Shown here: one piece after another, positions 8,430-16,125 of the stretch
How positions within the stretch are numbered: position 1 is the first letter of the stretch
Layout of the letters: each line of letters begins with the position of its first letter
DNA from: REEB509 sp044370335
Lineage (GTDB): Bacteria; Pseudomonadota; Alphaproteobacteria; Caulobacterales; Aquidulcibacteraceae
Assembly: GCA_044370335.1 (NCBI GenBank)
Contig: JBILVS010000011.1
Span: 1-40,116 of the forward strand
Reading direction: 5' to 3'
DNA length: 40,116 nucleotides
Notes under the pieces: model-generated
Databases searched by the model: none
The model's input: only the letters and a program-made list of their open reading frames with translations
Told to the model about the DNA's origin: nothing
Translations under genes and position numbers: made by a program

Positions 8430-9862
8430 CCAACCCCGCCGCCGATCATGCCGATCAATGGCGCGCGATGCTGGCGCGGCTGCTGCCGTTTGCCGACTCC
8501 GCCACCAAGGAGCTGCCTTTGCGCCGCCTCCTGCGGCTGTCGCTGTTCCAGGTCTCGGCCGGTATGGCGGCCGTGCTCCTCACCGGCGCCCTGAACCGCG
8601 TCATGATCGTCGAGCTTGGCGTGCCGGGCTGGCTCGTCGCGCTGATGGTGTCGCTTCCCTTGGTCTTCGCCCCCTTGCGCGCGCTGATCGGCTTTCGATC
8701 CGACACCTATCGCTCCGCCCTCGGATGGAAGCGCGGCCCCTTTATCTGGTTCGGCTCGCTGCTCCAGTTCGGCGGTCTGGCCATCATGCCGATGGCGCTT
8801 CTGATCCTATCCGGCGACGGTCAGGCGCCGGCCTGGGCAGGCCACATCGCCGCCGCCATCGCGTTTCTGATGGTCGGCGCCGGCATGCACACGGCCCAAA
8901 CAGCAGGTTTGGCCCTCGCCACTGATCTCGCCAGTGAAGACGCCCGACCCCGCGTCGTGGCCTTGCTTTATGTGATGCTGCTTGTGGGGATGCTGATCAG
9001 CGCCGTGATCCTGGGCGCGCTGTTGGCCGAATTCAGCGCCATCCGCCTGATCCAGGTGGTCCAGGGCGCCGCCGTCGCCACCATGGTGTTGAACATGGCC
9101 GCGCTGTGGAAACAGGAAGCCCGCGTCCCAAACCTTGCGCCGAAGTCCGCTCCGCGGCCGAAATTCTCCGTTGAGTGGCGCGCCTATCTGGCCCAAGGCC
9201 AGGTCGGCCGCCTGCTCGTCGCCACAGGCTGCGGCGCCGCCGCCTTCAGCATGCAGGACGTCCTGCTCGAGCCCTATGGCGCCCAGGTCCTTGCGATGTC
9301 CGTCGGCGCCACGACCGGGCTGACGGCGGTGTGGGCCCTTGGGGCTTTGGGCGGTTTCGCCTGGTCCGCCCAAGCCTTGTCGAAAGGCGCAGAACCTCAT
9401 CGCCTGGCGGCGAAAGGCGGCGTCATCGGCATCGCGGCTTTCTCCGCCGTCATCTTGAGCGGCATGGCGACCTATCTGCAGCTCTTCTGCTTGGGCGTTT
9501 TCGGCATCGGCCTCGGCGGGGCTTTGTTCGCCACGGGTGTGTTGACCGCGGCCATGGCGCTCGCCCGCAGCGGACAGTCAGGGATCGCGCTCGGCGCTTG
9601 GGGCGGCGTCCAAGCCACCTGCGCCGGTGTGTCCATCGCCATCGCCGGAGCCCTGCGGGACTGGGTCGCCCACGCCGGCGCCGCAGGTCAGCTCGGCCCA
9701 GCGTTCAGCCAGCCCGTGAGCGCCTACGCCATGGTCTATCACATCGAAATCGGCCTCCTCTTCGCCATGCTGGTGGCGATCGGGCCCTTGGCGCGGTTCG
9801 ACGCCCATCCCCATCGAACCACTCCGACGACCAAGTTTGGCCTGTCCGAATTCCCCACCTGA
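8426..9862 (+). CDS. lhaA: LH1 assembly protein LhaA (PucC/BCD family transporter-like)
   Basis: The 478-residue protein is a polytopic membrane protein of the LhaA/PucC branch of the major facilitator superfamily. About twelve hydrophobic segments are spread along the sequence, and the N-terminal segment LRLSLFQVSAGMAAVLLTGA followed by NRVMIVELGVPGWLVA is typical of this family. LhaA is known to help assemble light-harvesting complex 1 around the reaction centre, probably by delivering pigment or escorting LH polypeptides. It sits directly upstream of puhA, as in Rhodobacter. The ATG overlaps the bchM stop by 4 bp. The 23-bp gap to puhA contains the puhA ribosome binding site. Confidence 0.94.
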   Translation: MTNPAADHADQWRAMLARLLPFADSATKELPLRRLLRLSLFQVSAGMAAVLLTGALNRVMIVELGVPGWLVALMVSLPLVFAPLRALIGFRSDTYRSALGWKRGPFIWFGSLLQFGGLAIMPMALLILSGDGQAPAWAGHIAAAIAFLMVGAGMHTAQTAGLALATDLASEDARPRVVALLYVMLLVGMLISAVILGALLAEFSAIRLIQVVQGAAVATMVLNMAALWKQEARVPNLAPKSAPRPKFSVEWRAYLAQGQVGRLLVATGCGAAAFSMQDVLLEPYGAQVLAMSVGATTGLTAVWALGALGGFAWSAQALSKGAEPHRLAAKGGVIGIAAFSAVILSGMATYLQLFCLGVFGIGLGGALFATGVLTAAMALARSGQSGIALGAWGGVQATCAGVSIAIAGALRDWVAHAGAAGQLGPAFSQPVSAYAMVYHIEIGLLFAMLVAIGPLARFDAHPHRTTPTTKFGLSEFPT

Positions 9863-9885
9863 CCGATCAGCCCTGGAGGCGCGCA

Positions 9886-10701
9886 ATGACCGAAGACTTC
9901 TTCTCAGGCAAATACAACGAGTTCTTCGTTGGCATGTTCGACATCACCGAACTCACGCTTTACGCGTTCTTCGCGTTCTTCGCGGGCCTGATCATCTACC
10001 TGCGGCGGGAAGACAGGCGCGAAGGCTACCCCCTGGAGGATGAAGCGTCCGGACGGCTCGAGCCTACCCCTGGCTTGCTCTTCTACGCCAAGCCCAAGAC
10101 CTTCATCCTCCCCCACAACCGCGGAACCTACTCCGTCCCGAACGGCAGCCGCGACAGCCGCGACCTCGCCGCCGCCCCTGCGGCCCGCTGGGACGGCGCG
10201 CCGCTGGAGCCCCTAGGCGATCCCATGCTGGCTGCCGTAGGCCCAGGCTCCTACGCCCAACGCGCCGATCGCCCCGATCTGATGATGCATGGCGATCCGC
10301 GAATCGTGCCGCTGCGCAGCGCCGAAGGCTTCTATTTGCCGCGAGGCGAAACCAACCCCATCGGTTATGCCGTTGTGGGCGCGGACAAAGCCAAAGGCGG
10401 GGTCGTCAAGGACCTGTGGGTGGACCGCACCGAATACATGATCCGCTACATCGAGATCGCCCTTCTCGACGCCAATGGTCAGCCGACGGATAAAACCGTC
10501 CTCGCGCCCATGACCATGGCCATCATCCAGAAGGGTAAGAAGCGCGTTCTGATCCAAGCGGTTCTTGGAGCCCAGATCGCCAATGCGCCGGTCATCGCCA
10601 ACCCGCAGCAAGTCACGCTGCTCGAGGAAGAGAAGATCTGCGCCTATTTCGGCGCCGGCTATCTCTATGCCACCCCGCGCCGCGCGGAGCCGATCCTATG
10701 A
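9886..10701 (+). CDS. puhA: Photosynthetic reaction centre H subunit
   Basis: The 271-residue protein has one N-terminal membrane helix (about residues 17-38, ITELTLYAFFAFFAGLIIYL) followed by RREDRREGYPLE and a large cytoplasmic domain, the layout of PuhA. The H subunit caps the cytoplasmic face of the PufLM core and shapes proton delivery to the secondary quinone. The frame stays open far upstream into lhaA, but the ATG at 9886 is chosen because TGGAGG sits 6 bases before it and because the protein then begins MTEDFFSGKYNEFFVGMFDI, a PuhA-like start. The 3' end overlaps puhB by 4 bp. Confidence 0.97.
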   Translation: MTEDFFSGKYNEFFVGMFDITELTLYAFFAFFAGLIIYLRREDRREGYPLEDEASGRLEPTPGLLFYAKPKTFILPHNRGTYSVPNGSRDSRDLAAAPAARWDGAPLEPLGDPMLAAVGPGSYAQRADRPDLMMHGDPRIVPLRSAEGFYLPRGETNPIGYAVVGADKAKGGVVKDLWVDRTEYMIRYIEIALLDANGQPTDKTVLAPMTMAIIQKGKKRVLIQAVLGAQIANAPVIANPQQVTLLEEEKICAYFGAGYLYATPRRAEPIL

Positions 10702-11396
10702 GCGAGCACGACTTTGAACCCATCCGCGGGTTGCCGGGAAAACTGCCGCCCGACGAGCGCCTGCTTTGGCAGGGCGCGCCCGATTGGCTGACCATGGCAA
10801 GCCAAGTCTTCCACATCCGGGCGGTCAGCGTTTACTTCGCAGCGCTTCTCCTCTGGCGGCTGGCGGAGGGAGCAGCCTCCGGCGCAAGCCTTGGGGCCAT
10901 CGCCCTGGGCGCGGTGGGCGTGGCGCTCATCGCCTTGGCCGGTCTCGGCTTGCTTCTGGGGCTCGCGTTTCTCATCGCAAGGACCACCGTCTATTCAGTG
11001 ACCACCAAACGCGTGGTGATGCGCTTTGGCGTGGCCCTGCCCAAGGCGATCAACATTCCGTATACGATCATCGACGGCGCCGCGGTGACCCTGTTTGGCG
11101 CCACCCAACGCGGCAATCTCGCACTGTCGCTCAAAAAGCCGAACAAGATCGCCTACCTGCAGCTGTGGCCTCACGCCCGGCCCACCAAGCTCGCTTGGCC
11201 TGAGCCCACCTTTCGCGCCCTGCCGAATGCCCAGGAAGCAGCCGCTGTTCTGGCGGGTGCGCTTTTGGCGCATAGGGAGCGCGAGGCCTCCGTGCCACAG
11301 TCAGCCCCGACGGCCCAACCCGAAGCCGTCCAAGAACCGGCCCGCGACGTTGCGACGCCTCGCTTGATCGACCCCTTCCGCACAGCCCCAGCCTGA
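10698..11396 (+). CDS. puhB: Photosynthetic complex assembly protein PuhB
   Basis: The 232-residue protein starts MSEHDFEPIRGLPGKLPPDE, a PuhB signature. Hydrophobic segments at about residues 46-56 and 64-97 are followed by a PH-like section (VYSVTTKRVVMRFGVALPKAINIPY). PuhB is known from Rhodobacter to assist reaction-centre assembly in the membrane. The last about 45 residues are rich in Pro, Ala and Gln and probably disordered. The ATG overlaps the puhA stop (ATGA), so the two are translationally coupled. puhC follows after 14 bp. Confidence 0.93.
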   Translation: MSEHDFEPIRGLPGKLPPDERLLWQGAPDWLTMASQVFHIRAVSVYFAALLLWRLAEGAASGASLGAIALGAVGVALIALAGLGLLLGLAFLIARTTVYSVTTKRVVMRFGVALPKAINIPYTIIDGAAVTLFGATQRGNLALSLKKPNKIAYLQLWPHARPTKLAWPEPTFRALPNAQEAAAVLAGALLAHREREASVPQSAPTAQPEAVQEPARDVATPRLIDPFRTAPA

Positions 11397-11410
11397 TAAG
11401 GACTTGACCC

Positions 11411-11881
11411 ATGAGCGCGATAGATCGGGAACCGTTCCCCAAAGGAGTGCTGGTCGCCGCCGGCGTCCTGATCCTCGTCGCCATCGCCGCCGCAGCCTAT
11501 GGCCGCGCCCATAACGTCGCCGAGATCGCCGCCGCCGAACGGCGTGAGGCGCAAGGCGCGCCGGTTGCGGTCCTGGAGGTGCGCTTCAGCGACCGGCCCG
11601 ACGGATCCGTGCTTGTGGAGGAGGCCGTCAGTAGCCAGACGATCGAAACAATCGCCCCAGGCTCTGACGGCTTTATCCGCGGCGTGATGCGCGGCATGGC
11701 GCACGCGCGCCGGATAAGGAACATCGACGCGACCCCGCCATTCCGTCTTTCGCGCTTCGAAAACGGCACGGTGATCCTCGAAGATCCCGAGACGGGCCGG
11801 ATCATTGATCTTCGCGCCTTCGGCAACACCAACAATGCAGCCTTCGCGCGCTTGATGGACAACGCGGAGGACCTGTCATGA
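11411..11881 (+). CDS. puhC: Photosynthetic complex assembly protein PuhC
   Basis: The 156-residue protein has a single N-terminal membrane anchor (about residues 12-30, KGVLVAAGVLILVAIAAAAYG), then a periplasm-facing domain with a pattern typical of PuhC: VAVLEVRFSDRPDGSVLVEE, and near the C-terminus FRLSRFENGTVILEDPETGR followed by IIDLRAFGNTNNAAFARLM. PuhC is known to affect reaction centre-LH1 assembly in Rhodobacter. It lies 14 bp after puhB and its TGA overlaps the next gene's ATG by 4 bp, so it is part of the puh operon. Confidence 0.93.
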   Translation: MSAIDREPFPKGVLVAAGVLILVAIAAAAYGRAHNVAEIAAAERREAQGAPVAVLEVRFSDRPDGSVLVEEAVSSQTIETIAPGSDGFIRGVMRGMAHARRIRNIDATPPFRLSRFENGTVILEDPETGRIIDLRAFGNTNNAAFARLMDNAEDLS

Positions 11882-12183
11882 TCGGCATGCCGTTCTTTCG
11901 CCGCCGTCGCCACGACACCCCCTGCACGATCGAGATCGAACACAGCGAGACGAGCCTCCATGCCCATCTCGCGCTCCATGACGACACCGAATTGCAACCC
12001 GGCGACCGGGTTCGGGTGCATGGCGCGCCGATCCGCCCAAAGTTCGGCCAGAAGCTCGTCATCCACCGCATCGCTACCGTTGAGCGCGCCACGTTCCTGG
12101 AGCGGCAATGGACGCGCTGGGCGGCCAATTTTCAGCTCACGGAACTTTACGAAGTCAGCTTCACCCCAGGGAGGGTCCGGTGA
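11878..12183 (+). CDS. Conserved-position hypothetical protein between puhC and acsF
   Basis: This 101-residue product has no membrane segment or known catalytic motif that I can see. It opens with a basic patch (RRRRH, residues 8-12) and then looks beta-rich, with the phrase LQPGDRVRVHGAPI near residues 40-53 suggesting a small barrel-like fold. A small hypothetical gene at this place, between puhC and acsF, is common in PGCs, so the product probably helps photosystem assembly or the cyclase step; that is inference from position. It overlaps puhC by 4 bp (ATGA) and its stop overlaps the acsF GTG start (GTGA). This tight coupling argues that it is translated. Confidence 0.8.
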   Translation: MIGMPFFRRRRHDTPCTIEIEHSETSLHAHLALHDDTELQPGDRVRVHGAPIRPKFGQKLVIHRIATVERATFLERQWTRWAANFQLTELYEVSFTPGRVR

Positions 12184-13277
12184 CCGAAACAGCAGTGCTC
12201 ACCCGCGCCGATCGCCCCGATCTCCCGCGCGCCGACAGCGTCAATGAGACCACCCAACTTGCCCAGGCCGATACGATCCTGAGCCCGCGCTTCTACACCA
12301 CCGACTTCGACGCCATCAACCGGATCGACGTGTCCAGCGTCCGCGCTGAGTGGGACGCTCTGATCGCCGAAATGGCGAGCGACCCCAACCGCAATCACTT
12401 CAAGCGGACTGAAGCCTTTGAAAACATCCTCGACAAGCTCGAGCCTGATCTGCGGCGCGAGTTTGTCGACTTCTTGGTCAGCTCCATCACCTCCGAATTC
12501 TCCGGATGCGTCCTTTATGCTGAGATCGTGAAGCGGGTGCAGAACCCCGACATGAAGGCGCTTTTCAAATACATGAGTCGCGACGAGGCCCGCCACGCCG
12601 GCTTCATCAACGAGTCCCTCAAGGACTTCGGCATCGGCGTTGACCTTGGGTTTTTGACCAAGACCAAGAAGTACACCTTCTTCAAGCCGAAGTTCATCTT
12701 CTACGCGGTCTATTTGTCTGAAAAGATCGGCTACTCGCGCTATATTGCGATCTTCCGTCAGCTCGAAAAGCACCCCGAGAAGCGCTTCCACCCGATCTTC
12801 AAATGGTTCGAAGAGTGGTGCAACGATGAGTTTCGCCATGGCGAAGCTTTTGCGCTGCTGATGCGCGCCGATCCGAAGCTGCTTGGCGGCGGCAACCGCT
12901 TCTGGATCAGCTTCTTCCTGTTGTCTGTGTACGCCACAATGTATGTCCGCGATCATGCCCGCCCGGCTTTCCACGCCGCCTTGGGTCTTGACCCCACCAC
13001 CTACGATTATCAGGTGTTTCGGATCTGCAACGAGATCACCAAGCAGGTCTTTCCCTTCGTCCTCGACATCGACCACCCTGCGTTCCGCGCCGGGATGGAA
13101 AAGATCCGCAAGGCTTCCGAGCGGATGGATCAGGCCAAGGAGCAAGGGGGCGTAATGGGCGGCCTTCGCCGCGCCGTCGCAGGCTTTGAGGTCGCCACGA
13201 CCTTCATCAGCATGTTGATGATCCCAACCATTCCAAACGAGGCGCCGGCGTCCGCGCGTCTCCAGCCCGCCTGGTAG
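12180..13277 (+). CDS. acsF: Aerobic Mg-protoporphyrin IX monomethyl ester cyclase (diiron)
   Basis: The 365-residue protein is the O2-dependent cyclase that forms ring E, giving 3,8-divinyl protochlorophyllide. Two carboxylate-histidine diiron motifs are visible: DEARH at residues 135-139 and DEFRH at 216-220. The frame is open upstream to an ATG at 12108, but that start would overlap the preceding gene by 76 bp. The GTG at 12180 is preferred: it overlaps the previous stop as GTGA and has GGGAGGG just upstream. The protein then begins with the N-terminal TETAVLTRAD. No anaerobic counterpart (bchE) is in this window. Confidence 0.96.
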   Translation: MTETAVLTRADRPDLPRADSVNETTQLAQADTILSPRFYTTDFDAINRIDVSSVRAEWDALIAEMASDPNRNHFKRTEAFENILDKLEPDLRREFVDFLVSSITSEFSGCVLYAEIVKRVQNPDMKALFKYMSRDEARHAGFINESLKDFGIGVDLGFLTKTKKYTFFKPKFIFYAVYLSEKIGYSRYIAIFRQLEKHPEKRFHPIFKWFEEWCNDEFRHGEAFALLMRADPKLLGGGNRFWISFFLLSVYATMYVRDHARPAFHAALGLDPTTYDYQVFRICNEITKQVFPFVLDIDHPAFRAGMEKIRKASERMDQAKEQGGVMGGLRRAVAGFEVATTFISMLMIPTIPNEAPASARLQPAW

Positions 13278-13295
13278 GGAGCAGACAGCCGCCGC

Positions 13296-14072
13296 ATGGT
13301 CGCCGACTTTATCGCCCCTTTCCTGTTTGCGCTCTTCGTCTGGTGGTTCAGCACCGGCGCGGTTCTGTGGCTTGTGCGGCGACCGCTGGCGCAGGAAGCG
13401 ACCGTGGTCGCGAGCTTGACTTTGGTCCTAGGCGCCTCGTGCGCTGGGCTGATTATGCTCAGCCCTATCAACACCACCGCGGCCGCCTATCTCAGCTTCC
13501 TGTGTGGTCTCGGCGTCTGGGCCTTTCACGAGGCCATGTTCCTCATGGGTGTGGTGACCGGCCCCCGCCCCGCCCCGTGCCCTCAAGGCGCGACCGGCTG
13601 GCGTCGCTTTCATTACGCCACGATGGCCGTCCTCTATCACGAGATCGCCCTCGCCGTGACGGCCCTGGCTTTACTGGGCCTCACCTGGGGTCAGCCCAAC
13701 CAGGCCGCCGCGCTGACTTTCGGCTTGTTGTTCGTCATGCGCTTGAGCGCCAAGTTCAATATCTTTCTCGGCGTGCCGAACCTCACCGAAGAGTTCTTCC
13801 CCTCCCGGCTGGAGCACCTGAAGTCCTATCTCTTGAAAAAACCGATGAACGTCCTGTTCCCGGTGTCTGTCGCGGGCTCTTTCGCCTTGCTGTGGGCGCT
13901 TTTGGCCCACCTCGAAGTGGCCCCCACCGACAGCGCCGCCAAGGCCACGGCCCTCTTGCTGATCGCCCTCGGCGCGCTCGCCCTTCTCGAACACGCTTTC
14001 ATGATCTTGCCGTTCCCCGACGCCGTTCTTTGGCGCTGGGCGGCCCCCACAACACAAACAAAAGACCCGTAG
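13296..14072 (+). CDS. puhE: Photosynthetic complex assembly protein PuhE
   Basis: The 258-residue product is a hydrophobic protein with about seven membrane segments, beginning MVADFIAPFLFALFVWWFST. The sequence IFLGVPNLTEEFFPSRLEHL near residues 157-176 is a strongly conserved feature of the PuhE family (DUF3623). PuhE is associated with regulation or assembly of the photosynthetic unit in Rhodobacter; its biochemical role is unknown. It lies between acsF (18 bp upstream, with an AGGGAG ribosome binding site) and hemA (11 bp downstream), as in many alphaproteobacterial PGCs. Confidence 0.92.
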   Translation: MVADFIAPFLFALFVWWFSTGAVLWLVRRPLAQEATVVASLTLVLGASCAGLIMLSPINTTAAAYLSFLCGLGVWAFHEAMFLMGVVTGPRPAPCPQGATGWRRFHYATMAVLYHEIALAVTALALLGLTWGQPNQAAALTFGLLFVMRLSAKFNIFLGVPNLTEEFFPSRLEHLKSYLLKKPMNVLFPVSVAGSFALLWALLAHLEVAPTDSAAKATALLLIALGALALLEHAFMILPFPDAVLWRWAAPTTQTKDP

Positions 14073-14083
14073 GGAGCAGCCGC

Positions 14084-15307
14084 ATGGACTTCGAAGCCTA
14101 CTTCCAGAGCGAAATCGACGGGTTGCGTCAGGAGGGTCGCTATCGCGTCTTCGCAGATCTCGAGCGCCATGCCGGCGGCTTTCCTAAAGCGACGCGCCAC
14201 CTGGCCGACGGCGCCAGACAAGAAGTGACCGTCTGGTGTTCCAACGATTACCTCGGCATGGGGCAAAACGCCGATGTCCTCGCCGCGATGCATACCGCGC
14301 TGGATCGCTGCGGCGCGGGCGCGGGCGGCACCCGCAACATTTCGGGCACAAACCACAGCCATGTTCTGCTCGAACAAGAACTGGCGGATTGGCATAACAA
14401 GGAGGCGGCCCTCCTTTTCAGCTCTGGCTATGTATCGAACTGGGCGGCCCTGAGCACCTTGGCGGGCCGTCTGCCAGGCTGCGTGGTGCTGTCCGATGAA
14501 GGCAACCACGCCTCAATGATCGAAGGCATCCGGCATTCCGGCGCTCAGCGCCTCATTTTCCGGCACAACGACACCGCTCATCTCGACGAGTTGCTGTCTT
14601 CTCTCCCGCCCGAAACGCCGAAGCTCGTGGCCTTTGAGAGCGTTTACTCCATGGACGGCGACATCGCCCCCATTGGCGGCATTTGCGACGTCGCCGACAA
14701 GCACGGCGCCATGACCTATCTCGATGAGGTCCACGCCGTCGGCCTTTATGGCCCCCGCGGCGCCGGCGTTGCCGAGCGCGAGGGGCTGATGCACCGGCTC
14801 ACCGTGATCGAGGGCACCCTCGGCAAAGCAGTCGGCGTTTTCGGCGGCTATGTCGCAGGCTCCGCCGCCCTATGCGATTTCATCCGCAGCTTCGCATCAG
14901 GGTTCATCTTTACCACAGCGCTGCCGCCCTCGGTCGCCGCCGGCGCTTGCGCCAGCATCCAACATCTGAAGCAAAGCGGGGCCGAGCGCACACAGCATCA
15001 GCAACGGGTCGCCGACGTCCGCGCCCGGCTCAAGGCCGCCGGCATCCCCTTCATGCACAACGACAGCCACATCATCCCCGTCATGGTGGGCGATCCGGTG
15101 AAGTGCAAACTGATCAGCGATTGGCTCTTGGACCGCTATGGCATCTACATCCAACCGATCAACTACCCAACTGTGAGGCGCGGGACAGAGCGGCTGCGCA
15201 TTACCCCAAGCCCCCTCCACACCGACGCCGACATCGACCACCTCGTTTTCGCCCTTTCGGAGTTGTGGAATCAGTGCGCCCTCAGCCGGGTCGCCGCCGC
15301 GGCGTGA
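14084..15307 (+). CDS. hemA: 5-aminolevulinate synthase
   Basis: The 407-residue PLP enzyme condenses glycine and succinyl-CoA to 5-aminolevulinate, the first step of tetrapyrrole synthesis by the C4 (Shemin) route used by Alphaproteobacteria. The PLP-binding lysine is Lys248 in GTLGKAVGVFGG. The conserved N-terminus MDFEAYFQSEIDGLRQEGRY sets the start at ATG 14084, preceded by AGGGAG; the open frame further upstream is a shadow of puhE. Genomes often carry a second ALAS gene elsewhere; this one sits inside the PGC and probably follows its regulation. idi follows 3 bp after the stop. Confidence 0.97.
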   Translation: MDFEAYFQSEIDGLRQEGRYRVFADLERHAGGFPKATRHLADGARQEVTVWCSNDYLGMGQNADVLAAMHTALDRCGAGAGGTRNISGTNHSHVLLEQELADWHNKEAALLFSSGYVSNWAALSTLAGRLPGCVVLSDEGNHASMIEGIRHSGAQRLIFRHNDTAHLDELLSSLPPETPKLVAFESVYSMDGDIAPIGGICDVADKHGAMTYLDEVHAVGLYGPRGAGVAEREGLMHRLTVIEGTLGKAVGVFGGYVAGSAALCDFIRSFASGFIFTTALPPSVAAGACASIQHLKQSGAERTQHQQRVADVRARLKAAGIPFMHNDSHIIPVMVGDPVKCKLISDWLLDRYGIYIQPINYPTVRRGTERLRITPSPLHTDADIDHLVFALSELWNQCALSRVAAAA

Positions 15308-15310
15308 TCG

Positions 15311-15889
15311 ATGACCTTGCTCCAACCTCAAACCTGTCCAGCGCCTAAGCCCTCCCAAGGGGCCCGCGCGATCATCATCCCGGCGATCGACGCCCGCGGC
15401 GACGACTACCCCATTGAAAAGATCGCCGCCCATCGCAGCGGCCAACTCCATTGGGCTGTCTCGGTCTTCGTGTTCAGCGGCGAGGATATGCTAATCCAGC
15501 GCCGCGCGGCGACGAAGTATCACTGCGGAGGCCTGTGGGCGAACGCGTGCTGCACTCACCCCCATTGGGGCGAAGATCTGGCGCAAAGCGCGCGGCGGCG
15601 CATCCGCGAAGAGCTGGGGGCTGTGTTTCCGCTTTCCCCGCGCGCAGTCATCGAATATGAGGCGACCGTCTCCGCCGACATGCGCGAGCACGAACGGGTG
15701 CAGATCTTCCGCGCCGACATTGACCGCGCCCAGACCCGCTTTCATCCTGATCCGGACGAAATCGATCAGCTGCGCTGGGCGCCGGTCGGTGTGCTCATGC
15801 AGGAGGCCAGGGCCGCGCCAGAGCAGTTCGCGCCGTGGTTCCGCATCTATCTCGAGCGTTGGGACGAACTGGATCTTGAGCGCCGCTGA
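15311..15889 (+). CDS. idi: Isopentenyl-diphosphate delta-isomerase, type I
   Basis: The 192-residue Nudix-fold enzyme interconverts IPP and DMAPP. The active-site segment GGLWANACCTHPHWGED is at residues 73-89, where Cys81 aligns with the catalytic cysteine, and the Nudix-like helix ARRRIREELG is at residues 94-103. It starts 3 bp after hemA, so the pair is probably co-transcribed; hemA-idi adjacency is known from Rhodobacter-type clusters. Together with dxs, whose 3' end faces it, it supplies prenyl diphosphate for carotenoid and for the bacteriochlorophyll tail. Confidence 0.95.
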   Translation: MTLLQPQTCPAPKPSQGARAIIIPAIDARGDDYPIEKIAAHRSGQLHWAVSVFVFSGEDMLIQRRAATKYHCGGLWANACCTHPHWGEDLAQSARRRIREELGAVFPLSPRAVIEYEATVSADMREHERVQIFRADIDRAQTRFHPDPDEIDQLRWAPVGVLMQEARAAPEQFAPWFRIYLERWDELDLERR

Positions 15890-15897
15890 AGAGCGGC
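15882..15897 (+). terminator. Short hairpin spanning the idi stop codon
   Basis: GCCGCT and AGCGGC form a perfect 6-bp stem around a GAAG loop, overlapping the idi TGA. There is no T-run after it, so it may only stabilise the 3' end or weakly affect termination. Confidence 0.25.
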
Positions 15898-16006
15898 CTT
15901 AGCCCATCCGAACACAAATGAAACAAAGCGCACCAGCCCAAGACGCCGAGCCCCGCCTCCGCGTCTCGGTGAGCCCAACCGTCCGCTCCCCTCGAGCGCC
16001 AGTTTC

Positions 16007-16054
16007 GAGCGTCCCTCTTGAGCGCCCCTCTTGAGCGCCCCTCTTGAGCGCCTT
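16007..16054. repeat. 13-bp tandem repeat in the idi-dxs convergent gap
   Basis: The unit GAGCGCCCCTCTT occurs about 3.7 times: 16007-16019 (one change, GAGCGTCCCTCTT), 16020-16032, 16033-16045, and a partial copy from 16046. It lies in the 236-bp non-coding gap between the 3' ends of idi and dxs. Such arrays are slippage-prone and may vary in copy number between strains. No protein-coding gene is evident in the gap. Confidence 0.85.
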
Positions 16055-16084
16055 CGTCGCGCCCGCCGTTCAAATCAAGGCGTC

Positions 16085-16104
16085 GCGCTGCGGGCAGCGC
16101 TTTT
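16085..16104 (+). terminator. Probable terminator of the bch-puh-hemA-idi operon
   Basis: GCGCTG (16085-16090) pairs with CAGCGC (16095-16100) around a CGGG loop, and TTTT follows directly on the plus strand. This fits a short intrinsic terminator about 195 bases after the idi stop and just before the oppositely directed dxs 3' end. The stem is only 6 bp, so efficiency is uncertain. Confidence 0.5.
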
Positions 16105-16125
16105 GGCGACTTTCCGCGCCGCCCC

